Below, piece after piece: positions 22,443 through 35,019 of a DNA stretch of 64,000 bases (the stretch's first letter is position 1; the number at the start of each line of letters is the position of its first letter). This stretch comes from Pleurodeles waltl (Eukaryota > Chordata > Amphibia > Caudata > Salamandridae): contig NC_090451.1 in the NCBI RefSeq assembly GCF_031143425.1, positions 660,080,575 through 660,144,574 of the forward strand. The letters run 5' to 3'. Made by a program: the position numbers and the translations under genes. The notes below the pieces were generated by a model. It had not been told where the DNA came from. It worked only from the letters and a program-made list of their open reading frames with translations, and did not search any database.

Positions 22443-24422
22443 TGTTGAAAATGGCCTCTCTGCAGGATCACCCCAAACATTTCTTTTGCCTTCCTCCTTT
22501 TCGTTTTCTGACCTCATTTTTGCTGGCTTTAGGACTCTGCACACTTTACCACTGCTAATCAGTGCTAAAGTGCATATGCTCTCTCCCTAAAACATGGTAA
22601 CATTGGCTAATACGCAATTGGCATATTTAATTTACTTGTAAGCCCCTAGTAAAATGCACTGCATGTGCCCAGGGCCTATAAATTAAATGCTACTAGTGGG
22701 CCTGCAGCACTGATTGTGCCACCCACAAAAGTAGTTCATTAACCATGTCTCAGGCCTACCAATGCACAGCCTGTGTGTGCAGTTTTACTGCCACTTCGAC
22801 TTGACATTTAAAAGTACTTGCCAAGCCTTTAACTCCTTTTTTTCTAAATATGTCACCCCTAAGGTAGGCCCTAGGTAAACCATAGGGCAGGGCGCTGTGT
22901 AGACAAAAGGCAGGATATATACCTATGTGTTTTATATGTCCTGATAGTAGAAAACTCCTAACTTGGTTTTCCACTACTGTGAGGCCTGCTCCTTTCATAG
23001 GCAAACATTAGGGCTACCCACATATACGCTTTGAGTGGTAGATTCTGATCAGAAAGGAGTAGGCAGGTCATATTTAGTATGACCAGAATGTTAATACAAA
23101 GTCCTGCTGACTGGTGGGGTTGGATTTTATATTACTAATGTAGAAATGCCACTTTTAGAAAGTGATTCTCTGCACTTAAAAATCCTTCTGTGCCTTACAG
23201 CCTGTCTCCAATCCACGTCGGGGATGGTTGACAGCTCCCTTGTGCATTTCTCCCAGACAACCACAAACACAGAATGCTCAGTCCCACCTGCACACATCTG
23301 CAAACTGAATGGGACTTCCTGACACTTACATTTCAAAAGACAGTGGCCTGCCCTCACACAAAAGACTGCCAAACCCCCAACTGAGACCCTGGCAGGCAGG
23401 ATTGTACTGAAAGGGGATTGTGTGCACTTCAAAACTTTTCTTTGAAGTTTCCCCCACTTCAAAGGCACTTTTGAGTATATAAACTGGGTCCTAGACCCTA
23501 CCAACTTTGACACTTCTTGGGACAGACACATTGCACCAGAACCTGCAACCTGCCAAGAGAAGCTACCTGTCGCCCGAAGGACACACCTGGAGTGCTTTGC
23601 TGTAAAGGACTGCTGCCTTGCTGGCCTCTGGCTCTGCTGAGAAGTGCTTGTCAAGGGCTTGGATTGAGCTTGCCTCCTCTTTCCTGAAGTCTCAGAGCCA
23701 AAAAGACTTCACCTCTTCAAAGAAACTCCTTGTGTGGCGAAAATCGATGCACAGCCTGCCTAGTGGTGAAATAATCACTGCATCCCCGAACTGGAACGAC
23801 TCAGCCCAGCTCCCCGAGTGGAGATCGACACAGCACCAACGTTGCGACCAGAACTTCGACGCACAGCCCAGTGGATCGACGCATCGTGAGCCTGAACGAC
23901 ACAGCCCGACTTTCTGCAAGAAACATAAATTCTGACGCATTGCCCACCGGATCGATGCAGCACCTGTGACTTCACCCTTTACGCCCAGGATTTCCACGCA
24001 TCATCCCTGGGTGTCAAAAGACCTCGCATAGCAGAGAGGATTCAAGACTGCGTGACAGAAATTCAACACAATGTCCTTGCTGGTGGAAAAGAATCAACGC
24101 ATCATCTGTGTGTGCCCGGAAATCCAACGCACACCTACCTTTTTCCATGCATCTCCTCCTCTGCGGTCCTCGTGTGTGTAATTTTGATGCAAACCAGGTA
24201 CTTTGTGCTTGCAAGAGACAATTGTTGCTTTTAAGAACTAAAAATTATTCTTATCAAAACAAAAGTTATTTCAATTTAGAGAAGCCTGACTGCTCACTTC
24301 CAAGCTACCAGAGGGCAGGCACAGGATCACTTGGAATGCGTGTGACTTACCCGGACCAGGATTGTGGTCCCTACTTGGACAAGGGTGTATACCTTTGCCA
24401 ACTAGAGACCCCATTTCTAACA
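22443..24422. mobile_element. ~2-kb TG...CA-bounded element (solo LTR-like or inverted-repeat element)
   Basis: The left end reads TGTTGAAAATGG and the right end CCATTTCTAACA, which inverted is TGTTAGAAATGG. Immediate flanks are ATTTT and ATTTG, a near-match target duplication. The sequence resembles a dispersed repeat I associate with newt genomes (from memory, not checkable here). The right half repeats a TCGACGCA/TCGATGCA motif. There is no coding domain. TG...CA ends would fit a solo LTR, but the inverted termini also allow a DNA element. Confidence 0.55.
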
Positions 24423-24700
24423 ATTTGGAATTCTAGAATTCCCTTTACGTGGACAATATTGAGATGTTTTATGAATTCTGAAATATTTTTTATGCTGAAG
24501 TCTGGTCGGCTTCGGATTGCACAATGTATTTTTGTTTGATGGTGTCTGGTTGGGTTTTGGATTACCCGTGGTATTTTTGATATCATCATGGTGGTGTTTT
24601 AGAGTCCAGCAAGGCGCATGTTATTGGGTCTCGCTAACCTTTGGTTTCTATGATGTCCATTTGAAGGTGTATGATTGGCTTGTGACGCATATTTTGATGT
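24423..24700. repeat. Decayed ~45-bp minisatellite, right part
   Basis: Units such as GTCTGGTTGGGTTTTGGATT near 24545, spaced about 40-46 bases, match the array to the left of 22443. Confidence 0.55.
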
Positions 24701-25300
24701 CATGTGCTTTGTGATCGCTTTAAAAATAGCATTTGTGTGATGGGTATTGAAATAGATTCGTGGGGGCTTTTTGGGCATTCAGCAGACCATCCTTCTTACT
24801 TCAGCTTTTCCCTCCCCGGTCCTCATCACACCGCCTGCCCGGAGAACAGGAAAGGGAAGCACTACCCGCCGTTTTTCTGCAGGGGGTACAGAAATGAGTA
24901 GCCGCAGACCAGCAACTCGAGCTGAAAATGTTATGGACGTTCGCTCTGCTCATCTCGAAATTTGCACAAATGTTATTTCCAGCGCTGCATGTAGGAGATA
25001 GAAAGAACTCATCCGAGAGGGTGTTTGTTAAGAGCCAGAAAAATATTCTCGATGGTTGCACAGCTGTGAAATCACGTATATTTGTTTGCCTCTAATAGCC
25101 GGTGACTCAAGTCACATCTGTGCGTGGGCTCAGAGTACAGGACCCACTGGCGGCAAAACCGCATGTGTGGCTCTAAGCTCGAGACTGCAGCAGGAGCCCT
25201 CAAGGAGGCCAGACTCGCCCTCCCGGCTTAACCCTGCACTGACGGGCGCCAAGCATGTACTGTTCTGGGGTGCCCAGTTCAACGACCAGGGCTCGCTGCT
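24701..25300. other. Non-coding stretch, nothing recognised
   Basis: No recognised domain; short overlapping frames on both strands only. Confidence 0.5.
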
Positions 25301-26700
25301 GTGGAGGGTCCAGCTCCTGTTTTGAAAGACCTAGCTCGCCAGGTTGGAGGGTTCGTTCTAGAGGTCTTAGATCTTCCAGGCTAGGGAATTGTGAACCACC
25401 CAGCTTGCTCTGAATGCAGTTTATGGGGGCCAGGTTGACAAGAGTGTGGGGACCACCACAATGGCCCAGCCCCGTTGCTTGTAGTGTGAAGCCTGGCTCG
25501 GTGTCCCTGGGTAACGGACTTATGTGAGTCGGGCCCCTCTGGGTCGGAGACCAAGTATTAATTTAAAATGGACATTGAAAAAGGTCATTTCAGGCCCTGT
25601 ATTCATGTCTTTAAACTTTCATGCACAAACCCTGAGCAAATTCTGAACGAGTGTAAAAATTGTTAAGACAATCCATGTTGTTTCTGCTTATATTTCACAT
25701 GCTTTGTTTAATCTTGCATTCTACATAAGTATTTGTTTCTCCAGGATGCTGTGTTCCGTTTTTTTTCCAGGCAGCTATTACTCTTCTCTAGGTCTTAAGC
25801 TGACTTGAGTCACATCCAGGTGTTTATAACGGGGTACAATTAAGTTGTGGCTGAAGGCGATGCAAGGTTCTCTCAGTGCCTGTCAGTGGGGCAAAAATGT
25901 GTTCAGAATATGTGTTCATCCAATACTTGGCCTCTCTACAAAGTGCACAGGGCATCGGTCATATATGCCTGTTGCAGTTGTGATTCTATGCAAATTTATG
26001 GGTAGGATGGCACGAGACGGGAATTTTAGTGTATATCTTTAAGCGACGCCCTTAATTATATAGGCCCCACCTGTTTCAAATATCCCCCACTTTCTTCATT
26101 CCACTTAAAGCCCTGCGTGGGTTATGGTGGAGCCAGCTACCCAACGTGCAGGGCTCTCAAGGGTCCAGCTGGACAAGAGTGCAGGGATTTGAATCATCTA
26201 GCTTCTCCTGCATGCAATTTTTCTAGGACCCAGCATAGTCTCCATACATCGGTCTGAAGGGCCTAGATAGATCAACAATACTTCAGTGTTCTAGACTGCC
26301 CTGCTCACTTTCACGCAGTATTCAAAGAGCCCAACTCAGCCACTTTGGAGTATTCTAAAACAGGAGTTCATGCACCATACGTTGTGCAGCAGGTGCAGTG
26401 CACCAGGACCCATTGAATCCTGATGCATGTGGAATTTTACTACCCGAACAGCAGTCAGAGGGGCCTTTTTCCTTCCTTCCACCATGGCCTCTGGCATCCA
26501 AGCTATACTACTGGTTCTAATGCGTCCAGCTTGGTCTGTTGCATTTTTCTGAGGGGTCCAACATGCAGTAGTAGTTTTAAAGCACTCCCCCATTCGGTCA
26601 TGGTGTTGAAGTGGGCATAGGCTGCTCTACCTGCTTTGTCTTGTTGGTGCTCATTTCAGCCAAGGTGCAGAATTCTGGGGGTACTAGCTTGTTCTTTTTT
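25300..26700. repeat. Very decayed tandem-repeat-like region
   Basis: A GGTCCAGCT(T/G)G-like landmark recurs; for example GACAAGAGTG(T/C)(G/A)GGGA is shared between about 25435 and 26170. Part of the middle (25560-26100) does not show it. Confidence 0.4.
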
Positions 26701-26720
26701 CAGTGTTTTGTTCGGCTAAA

Positions 26721-26731
26721 TTATAGAGAGG
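26721..26731. repeat. Target-site duplication, left copy (L1/Tx1-type LINE)
   Basis: TTATAGAGAGG, identical to 32784-32794. Confidence 0.85.
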
Positions 26732-27437
26732 GGGGCGTGTCCGCTCGCTCTAGGACGTGCCCATCCGAGCTCCGCCGCCCCGGCCTGGAAAATTGCTGGC
26801 TGGCCCGGCTGGGAGATGCCTTAAGGCCCCCCCGAAGTGACATGCGCTCCCATGAGCTGTTTGCCGCCCGGCGGGGGCTCTGAGGTGCGCAGCGCTGCTC
26901 TCGAGGGGAGAGGAGTGGTCGGCCCGAAACGCGATCGGGGCCGCCGAGCGGCTTGGGCGGCGGCCTGGGCCACTAGGCGGGCCTCCTTCGGCAGCTCCCT
27001 GAACTCGGTGCCAGAGGGGCCTATGGCCTAGAGGGCTTGGTTTGGGCCCCGTGTGCAGCGGGACCGCAGTGGGGGCTTCAACCCCAGGACACACGAGCAC
27101 CTTGGGCGTGGGGGGCACCCCCACACACAGAACTTGATCGGGGCTGGAGGTTGGCGCCCCCCACCCTAGCGCCCCTCTGCGGGACGGAGGAGAAGACTGA
27201 GGCCCCTTCTCTCTTTGCCCCAAGATTGCTATGCTCACCCACCGGGAATTCAAGTAAGTGCGGGCCCGTGCATAATGAGGTAGAGGCTATAAAAGCGGAA
27301 GCCCGCAAGAGGTTGCTACCATGTGCTGGTTCCAGGCGCAGTCTCTGACACGGCGACACCTGGTGATCTGTCTCAGACAGAACTTCTGGAGAGACTTGAG
27401 GGGCTGATCCGGCGAACTGAGACTGGGCCGGCGAGCC
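26732..27437 (+). promoter_or_regulatory. GC-rich 5' untranslated region of the LINE
   Basis: Markedly GC- and CpG-rich compared with flanking DNA, directly before the ORF1 start. By analogy with L1 elements it would hold the internal promoter; this is inference. The open frames across it on both strands look compositional. Confidence 0.5.
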
Positions 27438-28447
27438 ATGGCGACGTCTAAATCCAAGCGCGAGCGCTCAGTGAGAGAAATGCTGACAGGGGCCCGTCTG
27501 ACATCGGGTGGTATGGCTGAGGACTCACCGGCGACGAGACCCCAGGAGGGTCGGATGGAGATGGATCCAGATGAGGGTTCACCGGTTACGAAGGGCTTTT
27601 TGACCTCCCTGTTTGATTCGCTTCGGAGCGATATTCAAGAGCTACGTAGGGATATATCTCAGGAGGTGAAGGAGTTGCAAGGAGAGGTTACCTCGTTGGG
27701 AGAGCGAGTTTCGCAGCTGGAAGATGGTGAGATCCCCCATGGTGAAGAGGTGGCGGGCCTGCAACAGGAGGTAGTCCGCCTCCGAGAGCAGCATGATCTC
27801 CTTCAGATAGCGGTCGAGGATTTGGAAAACCGCTTGAGGAGACAAAATATTTGCATCAGAAGGACTCCTGTGGGGGCCGAAAAAGAGGACATTGGGGCCT
27901 GTTTCACTCCCTGCTTGGCCCGGACGAGACACAAGAGATAGTCCTGGACAGAGTTCATCGTGTTGGCTGCGCTGGTGGCCCTGGAGACTGCCCTCCGGAC
28001 ATTCTAGCCTGTCTCCATAATTTTGTTCTTAAAGAAAAGATCCTACAGCGGGCTCGCAATCTTCTGCAGGTACTTTTTAGAGGGCATGAACTCCAACTAT
28101 TTCACAACCTTTCTGTGCGGACCCTGCAGAGGCGGAGAGAATTTATACCGATCACGGAACACTTGCGAGCGCATAATGTGTCTTACTCTTGGGGCCACCC
28201 GTTCCGCCTGGTCTTCCGCTGGGAGGAGCAGCTCCGGCAGGTGAAGTCTGTTTTGGAAGCAAGCCGTATCCTGGGTCTGGAGGATGTAGGCCAGGAGGCG
28301 AGCCAGAGGGCGACCTCGCCTGTGGGGGGTCCTCCTTGTTGGCGGCGGAAAGAGAAAAGAAGGAAGCTGCAGCGTCCAACGGCCTCAGAGCTGAGGTCAG
28401 AGAGGGAATCTGTTTTGAACAGCGTGGCCGCCGGAACTTCAGCTTAG
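27438..28447 (+). pseudogene. ORF1: L1-type ORF1 protein
   Basis: RNA-binding chaperone-like ORF1 protein of L1-type LINEs. The ATG at 27438 begins a basic N-terminus. A heptad-rich coiled coil runs from about residue 50 to 135 (many E/L/V/Q, e.g. EVKELQGEVTSLGERVSQLE), directly followed by the RRM entry ENRLRRQNI. The frame is lost at about 27904 and continues in another frame from 27851-28447, with DRVHRVG and the C-terminal domain segments RARNLLQV and RREFIPITEHLR. The junction implies one small indel in the RRM. A full protein of about 330 residues is usual for the family. ORF2 starts about 310 bases later. Confidence 0.85.
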
Positions 28448-28756
28448 AGAAGGGGGGCCGGGGTGTCCCGAACTGCGTTTGGCCTTGCTGTTAACGGCAT
28501 GTTGACCGTTGTAGAGGGTCGGGGCGGCGGGGGCGATGGACCTGGTGAAGATGGACGATTGAGGACTTCTGTGTTCTATGCACCTGTTGTGCGTATTGGT
28601 TGAATGTTGTTGGATTTCCCTGCGATGCTGGCCTTTTTGTGGATACATTCTCAGGCCCTGGTGTTATAGGTGGTGTAGATTTTGGCACGGGGGTGGTCTC
28701 CTTGCGAGCTCCCTTCCTTCTTGCATGCTGCTCCCATTATAGGATATGATTATTAA
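28448..28756 (+). other. Spacer between LINE ORF1 and ORF2
   Basis: No conserved coding frame; internal to the L1/Tx1-type element. Confidence 0.6.
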
Positions 28757-31700
28757 ATGTACAAGCTTCAATGTCCGTGGCTCAGTAATCCTACCAAGAG
28801 GCTAGCCATCCTGTCCGCCTTTGAGAGATCAGGGAGTCATATATGTCTGCTGCAGGAGACATACCTTGTCCCAAAAGATATTTACATTTGCGCTCTAAGT
28901 GGTTCCCCAGGCAGTTCTGGTCTTCGGCACCATCAAAGCATGCGGGGGGGCAATACTATTAGCGCGCTCATTCCCTGGGGAAGTGGTATCAGAACTACAT
29001 GAGGTGCAAGGGAGGCTTCTAGCCATGAGAATGCGACTGGGGGGCTTTTCCTTCACTATTGCTTCCCTATATGCGCCTAACTCCCAGCAGGAAATCTTCC
29101 TAAAACAGGCTTTGACCCCGCTGCTGCAATCCCCTGATGGTGCCATCCTGGTGGGGGGCGATTTTAACCTGGTGATGGATGGTGACCTGGACCGTTCAGG
29201 TCACCGATATGGGCATACAGGGTCCATGGCGGTGGCTGGTCGTCAGTGGCTGGGTGAGCGTTGCCTGGTGGACGTGTGGAGGAGGCGTACCCCACGTTAA
29301 GAGATTACTCCTTTTACTCAGCAGCGACACCGACATATGCAATTTGGACCTTTTCTTGGCTTCGCAGGAGTTTCTTCCCCGGGTCAGGGAGTCAGTGATT
29401 GAGCCTTGTCAGATCACGCCCCGGTTACAGTTGAGATTCATATGAATATGGAGCGCGTGAGCGCACCAGGGTGGCGATTTAGGGATTCAATGCTTCAGAA
29501 TGGTGCAACAGTAGAGGCGATTCGAAGGGCAATAATTGACTATCTTAGCCTTAATGACGATGGGACAACTAGCATTGCGACGCTGTGGGAGGCACTGAAG
29601 GCTGTATTGAGGGGTGAGGTGATGTCGCTCTCTGCTAGGGATAATAAAGCAAGGAGACTACTCAGAGAGGATTTAGAACAGCGAGTGAGGGTGTTGGAGC
29701 GTTCACATAAGCACACCGGTGCACCAAGAGTATGGCGAGAGCTTGAGAAAGTAAGGAAGCAGTTGAGGAGGTTGGACTGGGACAGGGCAGAGTACGCGGT
29801 AGTCCGCCTTAAACATAAGTACTATACGGGAAGTAATAAATGTGGGAAGCTACTGGCACATAGGGTGCGAGCGCAGCGTCAATGATAAAAATGGTTCGCG
29901 CTCCCTCGGGAGCGGAAGCGTGTACGAGTGACCAAATTGCGGAGACCTTTGCGGAATTCTATCGAGGATTATATATGGCTGAGGAGCCCGGTAATTCAAC
30001 TCCGGAGGCCTTTCTAGAGGGTATAGCAATTACTCCCCCGACCGAGAGGGAGGTGACTTCGTTAGATCAATCTATAAGGGCGGAGGAGGTAATATCAGCA
30101 ATTGCGCGCTTGCAGACCGGGAAGTCACCTGGCCCGATGGTTTCTCTGCGCTATTTTACAAGACCTTCTGTATGGAACTTGTACCCGTTTTAGTGCGACT
30201 CTTCAATTCCTTTCCACACACGGGGGCTCTTACGTCTAGCATGTTAGATGCCACTATCGGGTTATCCCTAAGCCGGGGAAGAACCCAGAGGAATGCGCCT
30301 CATACAGGCCGATCTCCCTCTTGAATATTGATGCCAAATTATTCACTGGCATTTTGGCACACTGTCTCAACTATTATATGCCGGGGCTTGTGGATCCCGA
30401 CCAAGCGGGATTTATACCGCATAAGCAGTGTAGTGATAATACCAAGCGACTGCTTCATCTATTGGATAAAACTGATGCTCGCTCAGGGGGGCGCTCTTCC
30501 TTTCTATTGATGCTGAAAGGGCGTTCGGTAGGGTTAATTGGCCATACCTGTTCAGGGTGCTAGAGCGCTTCGGGCTCGGCTCGGGTTTTATGGCATGGAT
30601 CCACTGTATCAGGCGCCTCGGGCGGCAGTCCGAGTCAACGGGACACTCTTGTTGACATTCTCAGTTCAAAGAGGGACTCGGCAGGGGTGCCCGCTTTCGC
30701 CCGTCTTGTTTGCGCTTTATATGGAGCCTATGGCGCAGAGGCTTCGGGATAACCCTCAGATCACGGGCGTGAAGTTTAGGGGAGATGAGCATATCATATC
30801 ATTATATGTGGATGACGTGATTCTTACTTTGACGGAACCTGCGACCTCACTGCCCGCACTAATGGGTGTACTAGAGGATTTTGGACGGGTCTCGGGATTC
30901 CGGATAAATGTGCAAAAGTCGCAGGCAATGGGCAGGTTTATCAGTGTCGAGCATGAAAGGGATTTGAAGGCCCGATTCCACTTTATATGGTCTTCCTCAG
31001 GGCTCCCGTACTTGGGGGTCGAGTTGGGGTCCACGGTCGCTCGTACGGCGACGTTGAATTACACGAAATTAATCCGGGAGGTGCAGCGAGATTTAGAGAC
31101 CTGGGGAGACTTAAACTGTCTTGGTTGGGTAGGGTGGCGGCAGTGAAGATGACCATCCTACCACACGTACTGTATGTGTTTCAGGCACTTCCGGTAGAAC
31201 CCCCGCCACGAACGATAGCAAACCTCCAGACAGCAGTTCTAAGATTTATATGGAAAGGGAAAGCGACGCGGCTACCACGACGGGTGCTATACCGCCCTAA
31301 GCAGGAGGGTGGACTGGCGGTCCCCTGCCTTCTGCGATACTTTCAGGCAGCACAATTGTGTTTTCTCTTGGAATGGAGTAGCCAATCTTCCGAGAAACAT
31401 TGGTGCTTCATGGATCAGGCGGTGGTTGGCTCTCACATATGGAAGGAGCCCTGGCTTAGGCGCCGCCACAGAGTGCGGGGGTTGTACGTATCCCCGGTCA
31501 AGGAGGTGTCGATGAGGGTGTGGGACCGGGTGGCCAGCAGAGTGGGCTTGATGACTTTCCCTTCCCCAATGACCCCCCTGGGTGCGAACCCTGACTTTGG
31601 CCCGGGTCTTCAATTGGAGTCACTGCGTCGGTGGCATGAAGGGGGCTGTAAAAGGGTAGGATATCTTTTTGATGAGCAGGGGGTGATCCCCTTTGATCAA

Positions 31701-32250
31701 CTGAGGGAGACGTACGGCCTGACCGAGGCGGACAGGATGATGTACTATCAAATACGACACTGGACTCTGCTACCAGCCAACAGAACATTAATAGATAGGC
31801 CGTTAACACCGTTTGAAAAATGGATTTTAATGAAAAAGGACGATAAGAGTGTGATCTCTGAGCTTTACGCTCTCTTGCGGGGAGGTCCGTTCGCCTAAGA
31901 CTAAGGGTCAGCTGAGGTGGGAAAGGGAACTGGAGAGGGAGCTCTCGGATGAGGAGTGGGATAGCATCTTTTACAGGGCACACCACACAGCTTACAATGC
32001 AGCAGGTACAGAGTCAGCTTATAAAATGGCCTCCTCTTGATACTACACCCCAGCAAGGATTCACGCCTGGGATCCCGTTAAGTCTAGCCTCTGTTGGAGG
32101 TGGTGTGGGGGTGGGGGGTCACTTGTCCATTTACTATGGCACTGCCCTAAGCTCCATCGGTACTGGGAGAATATAATATACTTTATGGACACAGCGTTCG
32201 ATACTCAGATCCCCAGATTTCCTGCGTACACTTTGCTTGGCCTTCCCAAC
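28757..32250 (+). pseudogene. ORF2: L1/Tx1-type ORF2: endonuclease and reverse transcriptase
   Basis: Spread over at least seven frame segments. The AP endonuclease part holds SFNVRGS (28770), LQETYL (28855), SLYAPNSQQ (29065), GGDFNLVMDGD (29155) and SDHAPVTVEI (29409). RT follows: DPDQAGFIPHKQ (30395), a drifted first aspartate motif near 30505, GTRQGCPLSPVLFALY (30675-30720), and the active site LYVDDV (30805-30822). The final segment 30987-31898 continues the thumb and C-terminus (FIWKGKATRLPRRVL). A Cys/His block with HLLWHCPKLHRYW lies near 32125-32165 in a further frame. Such EPMAQRL/VDD/SGFRIN features point to the Tx1-L1 group common in fish and amphibians; exact clade is inference. 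Confidence 0.88.
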
Positions 32251-32783
32251 CCTCTCACTTTCCCCCCCCGAGATCATTGAAAGGACAGCAGATGGCCTTG
32301 GCTTTAAATGCAGCACTACAGCTGTTACTAACCGTGTGAGGGACTGACCAGATCCCGACAGTAACGTCATGGCTACATAAGCTTTGGTTTATCCTCGCTA
32401 TGGAGAAGCTCACTTTGACTTCACAGCAGCGTAGTGGGGACTTTAAGGAACTTTGGCAACCATTCTTACAAATACTGTCTGTGGAGTTTTCAGAATTGAC
32501 ATGTCCGGCCTATTTGAGGGTTCTGAATTTGAACTGAGCGAATGGGAGCAAATTTGCAGTAGTGATGTATACATAGGGCCAAGATTGCACTGGATCGAAG
32601 CCTGGGATTGCTTGATTGTTGTAGGGTATGCCAGCCGCGGGGAAACAAAGTTGAAGTTGTATTTAGGTTTTCTATTGTTGCGCATGGAGTATGCTCTATA
32701 TTAATGTAATTGTATTATGCTGATGCGTTGTGTATGCGATGTCTTATAATTGAAAATGCCAATAAACAGATTTGATCCATAAG

Positions 32784-32794
32784 TTATAGAGAGG
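32784..32794. repeat. Target-site duplication, right copy (L1/Tx1-type LINE)
   Basis: TTATAGAGAGG, identical to 26721-26731. Confidence 0.85.
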
Positions 32795-34990
32795 TTCCAG
32801 TTCACGTTTGTATGCATATCAATCCTGACTAGACTCTTTTGACGCCAGACTAGATTTGGCAGTATTATTCTGCTGCACCGTTCCCAAAAGACAGTAGTGG
32901 TCTCAGCAAGGTCTAGTTCAAGTGAGTGTCAATGTAATGGAGGACTCAGGTCAGTCAGGTTACTGACACGCCATATTACTCTTTTACCATCATTCATACC
33001 TCATCGCTCATTCCTTGAACCTTACCCCTCACTCATCATTCTTCTGTCCCGTATCTTCACTTCTCATTTGTTACCCCTGGCATTACCACTCCTCAACCTC
33101 TGCATTTCAGTCCCACTTTCATCACTTACTACCCTTCGTTCCTCACTCACACTCCTTGTTCCTCATTCCTCGTCATTGTTCCTCACTCCTCCTCTCCTCT
33201 CCCCTTCTCTTCTGACGAATGAAAACGGCGATGTAATAAATTGTGCTCTAAATAGGCAAGCATTCAAAGCAGTGACTCACTAGCATACAAACCCGAGTGG
33301 AAGTTTTGCTTTTTATCATTTGTTAGGTTTATTTTTTCATGAACAGTCAACTCCTTGCTTTCTGGAAAAATCACCTTCAAATGAATTAGTCATAACTACC
33401 CTATTCCATGTCTTCATTTGGCAACAACGCTCTAAACATTTCTTCTCCTGAATATAACCAAATTCGTTCTATAACTCTCCTTGCTGTGTCATCTTTCAAA
33501 ATGACCGTAAAAGCATATTATGAACATTATAAGTGGGTTATAATGCTTGTTTTTGTAATTGAGGGTTAAAAATATTGACAGCATCATTGTAAGGGCTATT
33601 TTATGTCAGTTCTGTCCTACTTGGTGAGGTTCAATTGATTCTCCTCTGCCCATTCTTGCATATTTTTAAGCCAAGTGGTGATTCGTGGAAAAGAAATGTA
33701 TGCATAATAGTTATTCGCAGGGGAATAAACAGTAAAGAGAAATTATGCAGAGGACTCACTTGGTGCATGCAAATGTTCCATGCGCAGAAGCTGCGTGAAT
33801 TGTCTCCTAAGTCTTAAGAGTCTGGCTGCCCCACCTGTTAAATATGTATTATTTTACACCGTATTTGCATGTGCAGTCTGTGAAGCAGATCTTTCACTTG
33901 GGGTGCTTTGTAAGTCATTTCCTGCAATTACTGCTTGGCCGTACGTTTTGTATTTACACTTTGAGTCGTCGCTAAAGGAGTGAGTAGGAAGGAAGAGAAG
34001 TATGGAAAGAGCGGGTGAAAGACAAGGAGGGTGGTAGAAGGGATCAAGAGTCATGGATAAACAGAGAGGAAGGAGTGAGGAATGAGAGGTAATGCCTCAA
34101 TTCTTCTCACTCTTAGCTTCTCATTCTTTACCCTTCATATGCCAAAACCCACAACTATTTTTTTTGCCGTCATCGATCACTCGAAATCGGTCACTCCTAC
34201 TCTTTTACTCATCACCTGCATCTATCACTCATCACCCTTCACTCTTATATCCTCACACCTCTTTCCTGCCTTCGTCACACCCAGTCATCAAGAATCGCTT
34301 TTTATTCACTCTGTATTAATAATGTCCTACCAAATTCCAGTTTATTAACCCCCCTTAGTCCTCAGCCCTCACTGCGTTCCTCAACTCCTTGTCCTTACCA
34401 TTTATCCCCAACTCCTAATTTTTGACTGACTTGTCATTCGTTAGTCTTAATCCTTCAGTCTTCTTATCCTCGCATTGCATCCCTCACTCCTTAGTCCCCT
34501 CTTCTCCTCTCTATTTCATCCATCTCTCTGTGGTTTCTTCATGAAGGCAGGGGAGCACCTGTATTTTTACAGATGTGCGCATTGCAGCAGCGAACCTACC
34601 CCGAGCCCAGAGACATGTCCTCTGCTACCAATTGGCAGCATGGAGGACTGAAGCAGGGCTGACTGGACACTCCCAAGTGTGCATGTCACTTTGGCCGACT
34701 GTCTTGCGCCAGTCAAAGTGACATTCACACTTTGATGCTCTCCACCCAGCTATCAGACACCAGAATGGAGACCAAGCACAGGCCTCCAGGGCCTGAAGGA
34801 GTGTCCAGCCAGCCCACTCCATCCAATCCAGTTGATTCTCATACTGGTTAACAGCGACTGGATTGGTTAGGGGAGCTCTTCATGCATCAGACTGCAGTAG
34901 AACACTGAGGAAGATGGGCAGCCTGTGGTTAAGTACCATTTTATGTTATATTATTTATTAGAAATGTGTAATGCATGTAAGTGTAGTGGT
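32795..34990. other. Non-coding region with CT-rich and GA-rich blocks
   Basis: CT-rich blocks at about 33000-33210 and 34090-34520 are made of diffuse TCACTCCTCATTCC-like repeats. A GA-rich block lies at 33975-34090. Between them is a single-copy-like stretch that is related to 35440-35990. No coding domain. Confidence 0.6.
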
Positions 34991-35019
34991 AATGTTTCAT
35001 TTTGTAGTTAGTGGTCGTT

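Larger units (their letters stand above)
26732..32783 (+). mobile_element. L1/Tx1-type LINE, near full length
   Basis: About 6.05 kb between exact 11-bp target duplications. It has a GC-rich 5' leader of about 700 bases, an L1-like ORF1 with coiled coil, and an ORF2 with AP-type endonuclease, RT and a C-terminal Cys/His segment. The 3' end is short and holds AATAAA (within CCAATAAACAG) without a long poly(A) tail. Both ORFs are frame-shifted, so the copy is complete in extent but dead. Confidence 0.9.

Noticed and set aside
23127..23654. A 175-residue minus-strand frame in the TG...CA element
   Set aside because: No domain, no Kozak or splice support, and it lies wholly inside a dispersed repeat.
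26750..27253. A 167-residue Pro/Ser/Gly-rich frame on the minus strand
   Set aside because: It lies in the GC-rich 5' leader of the L1/Tx1-type LINE, where stops are rare by composition; no domain is recognisable.
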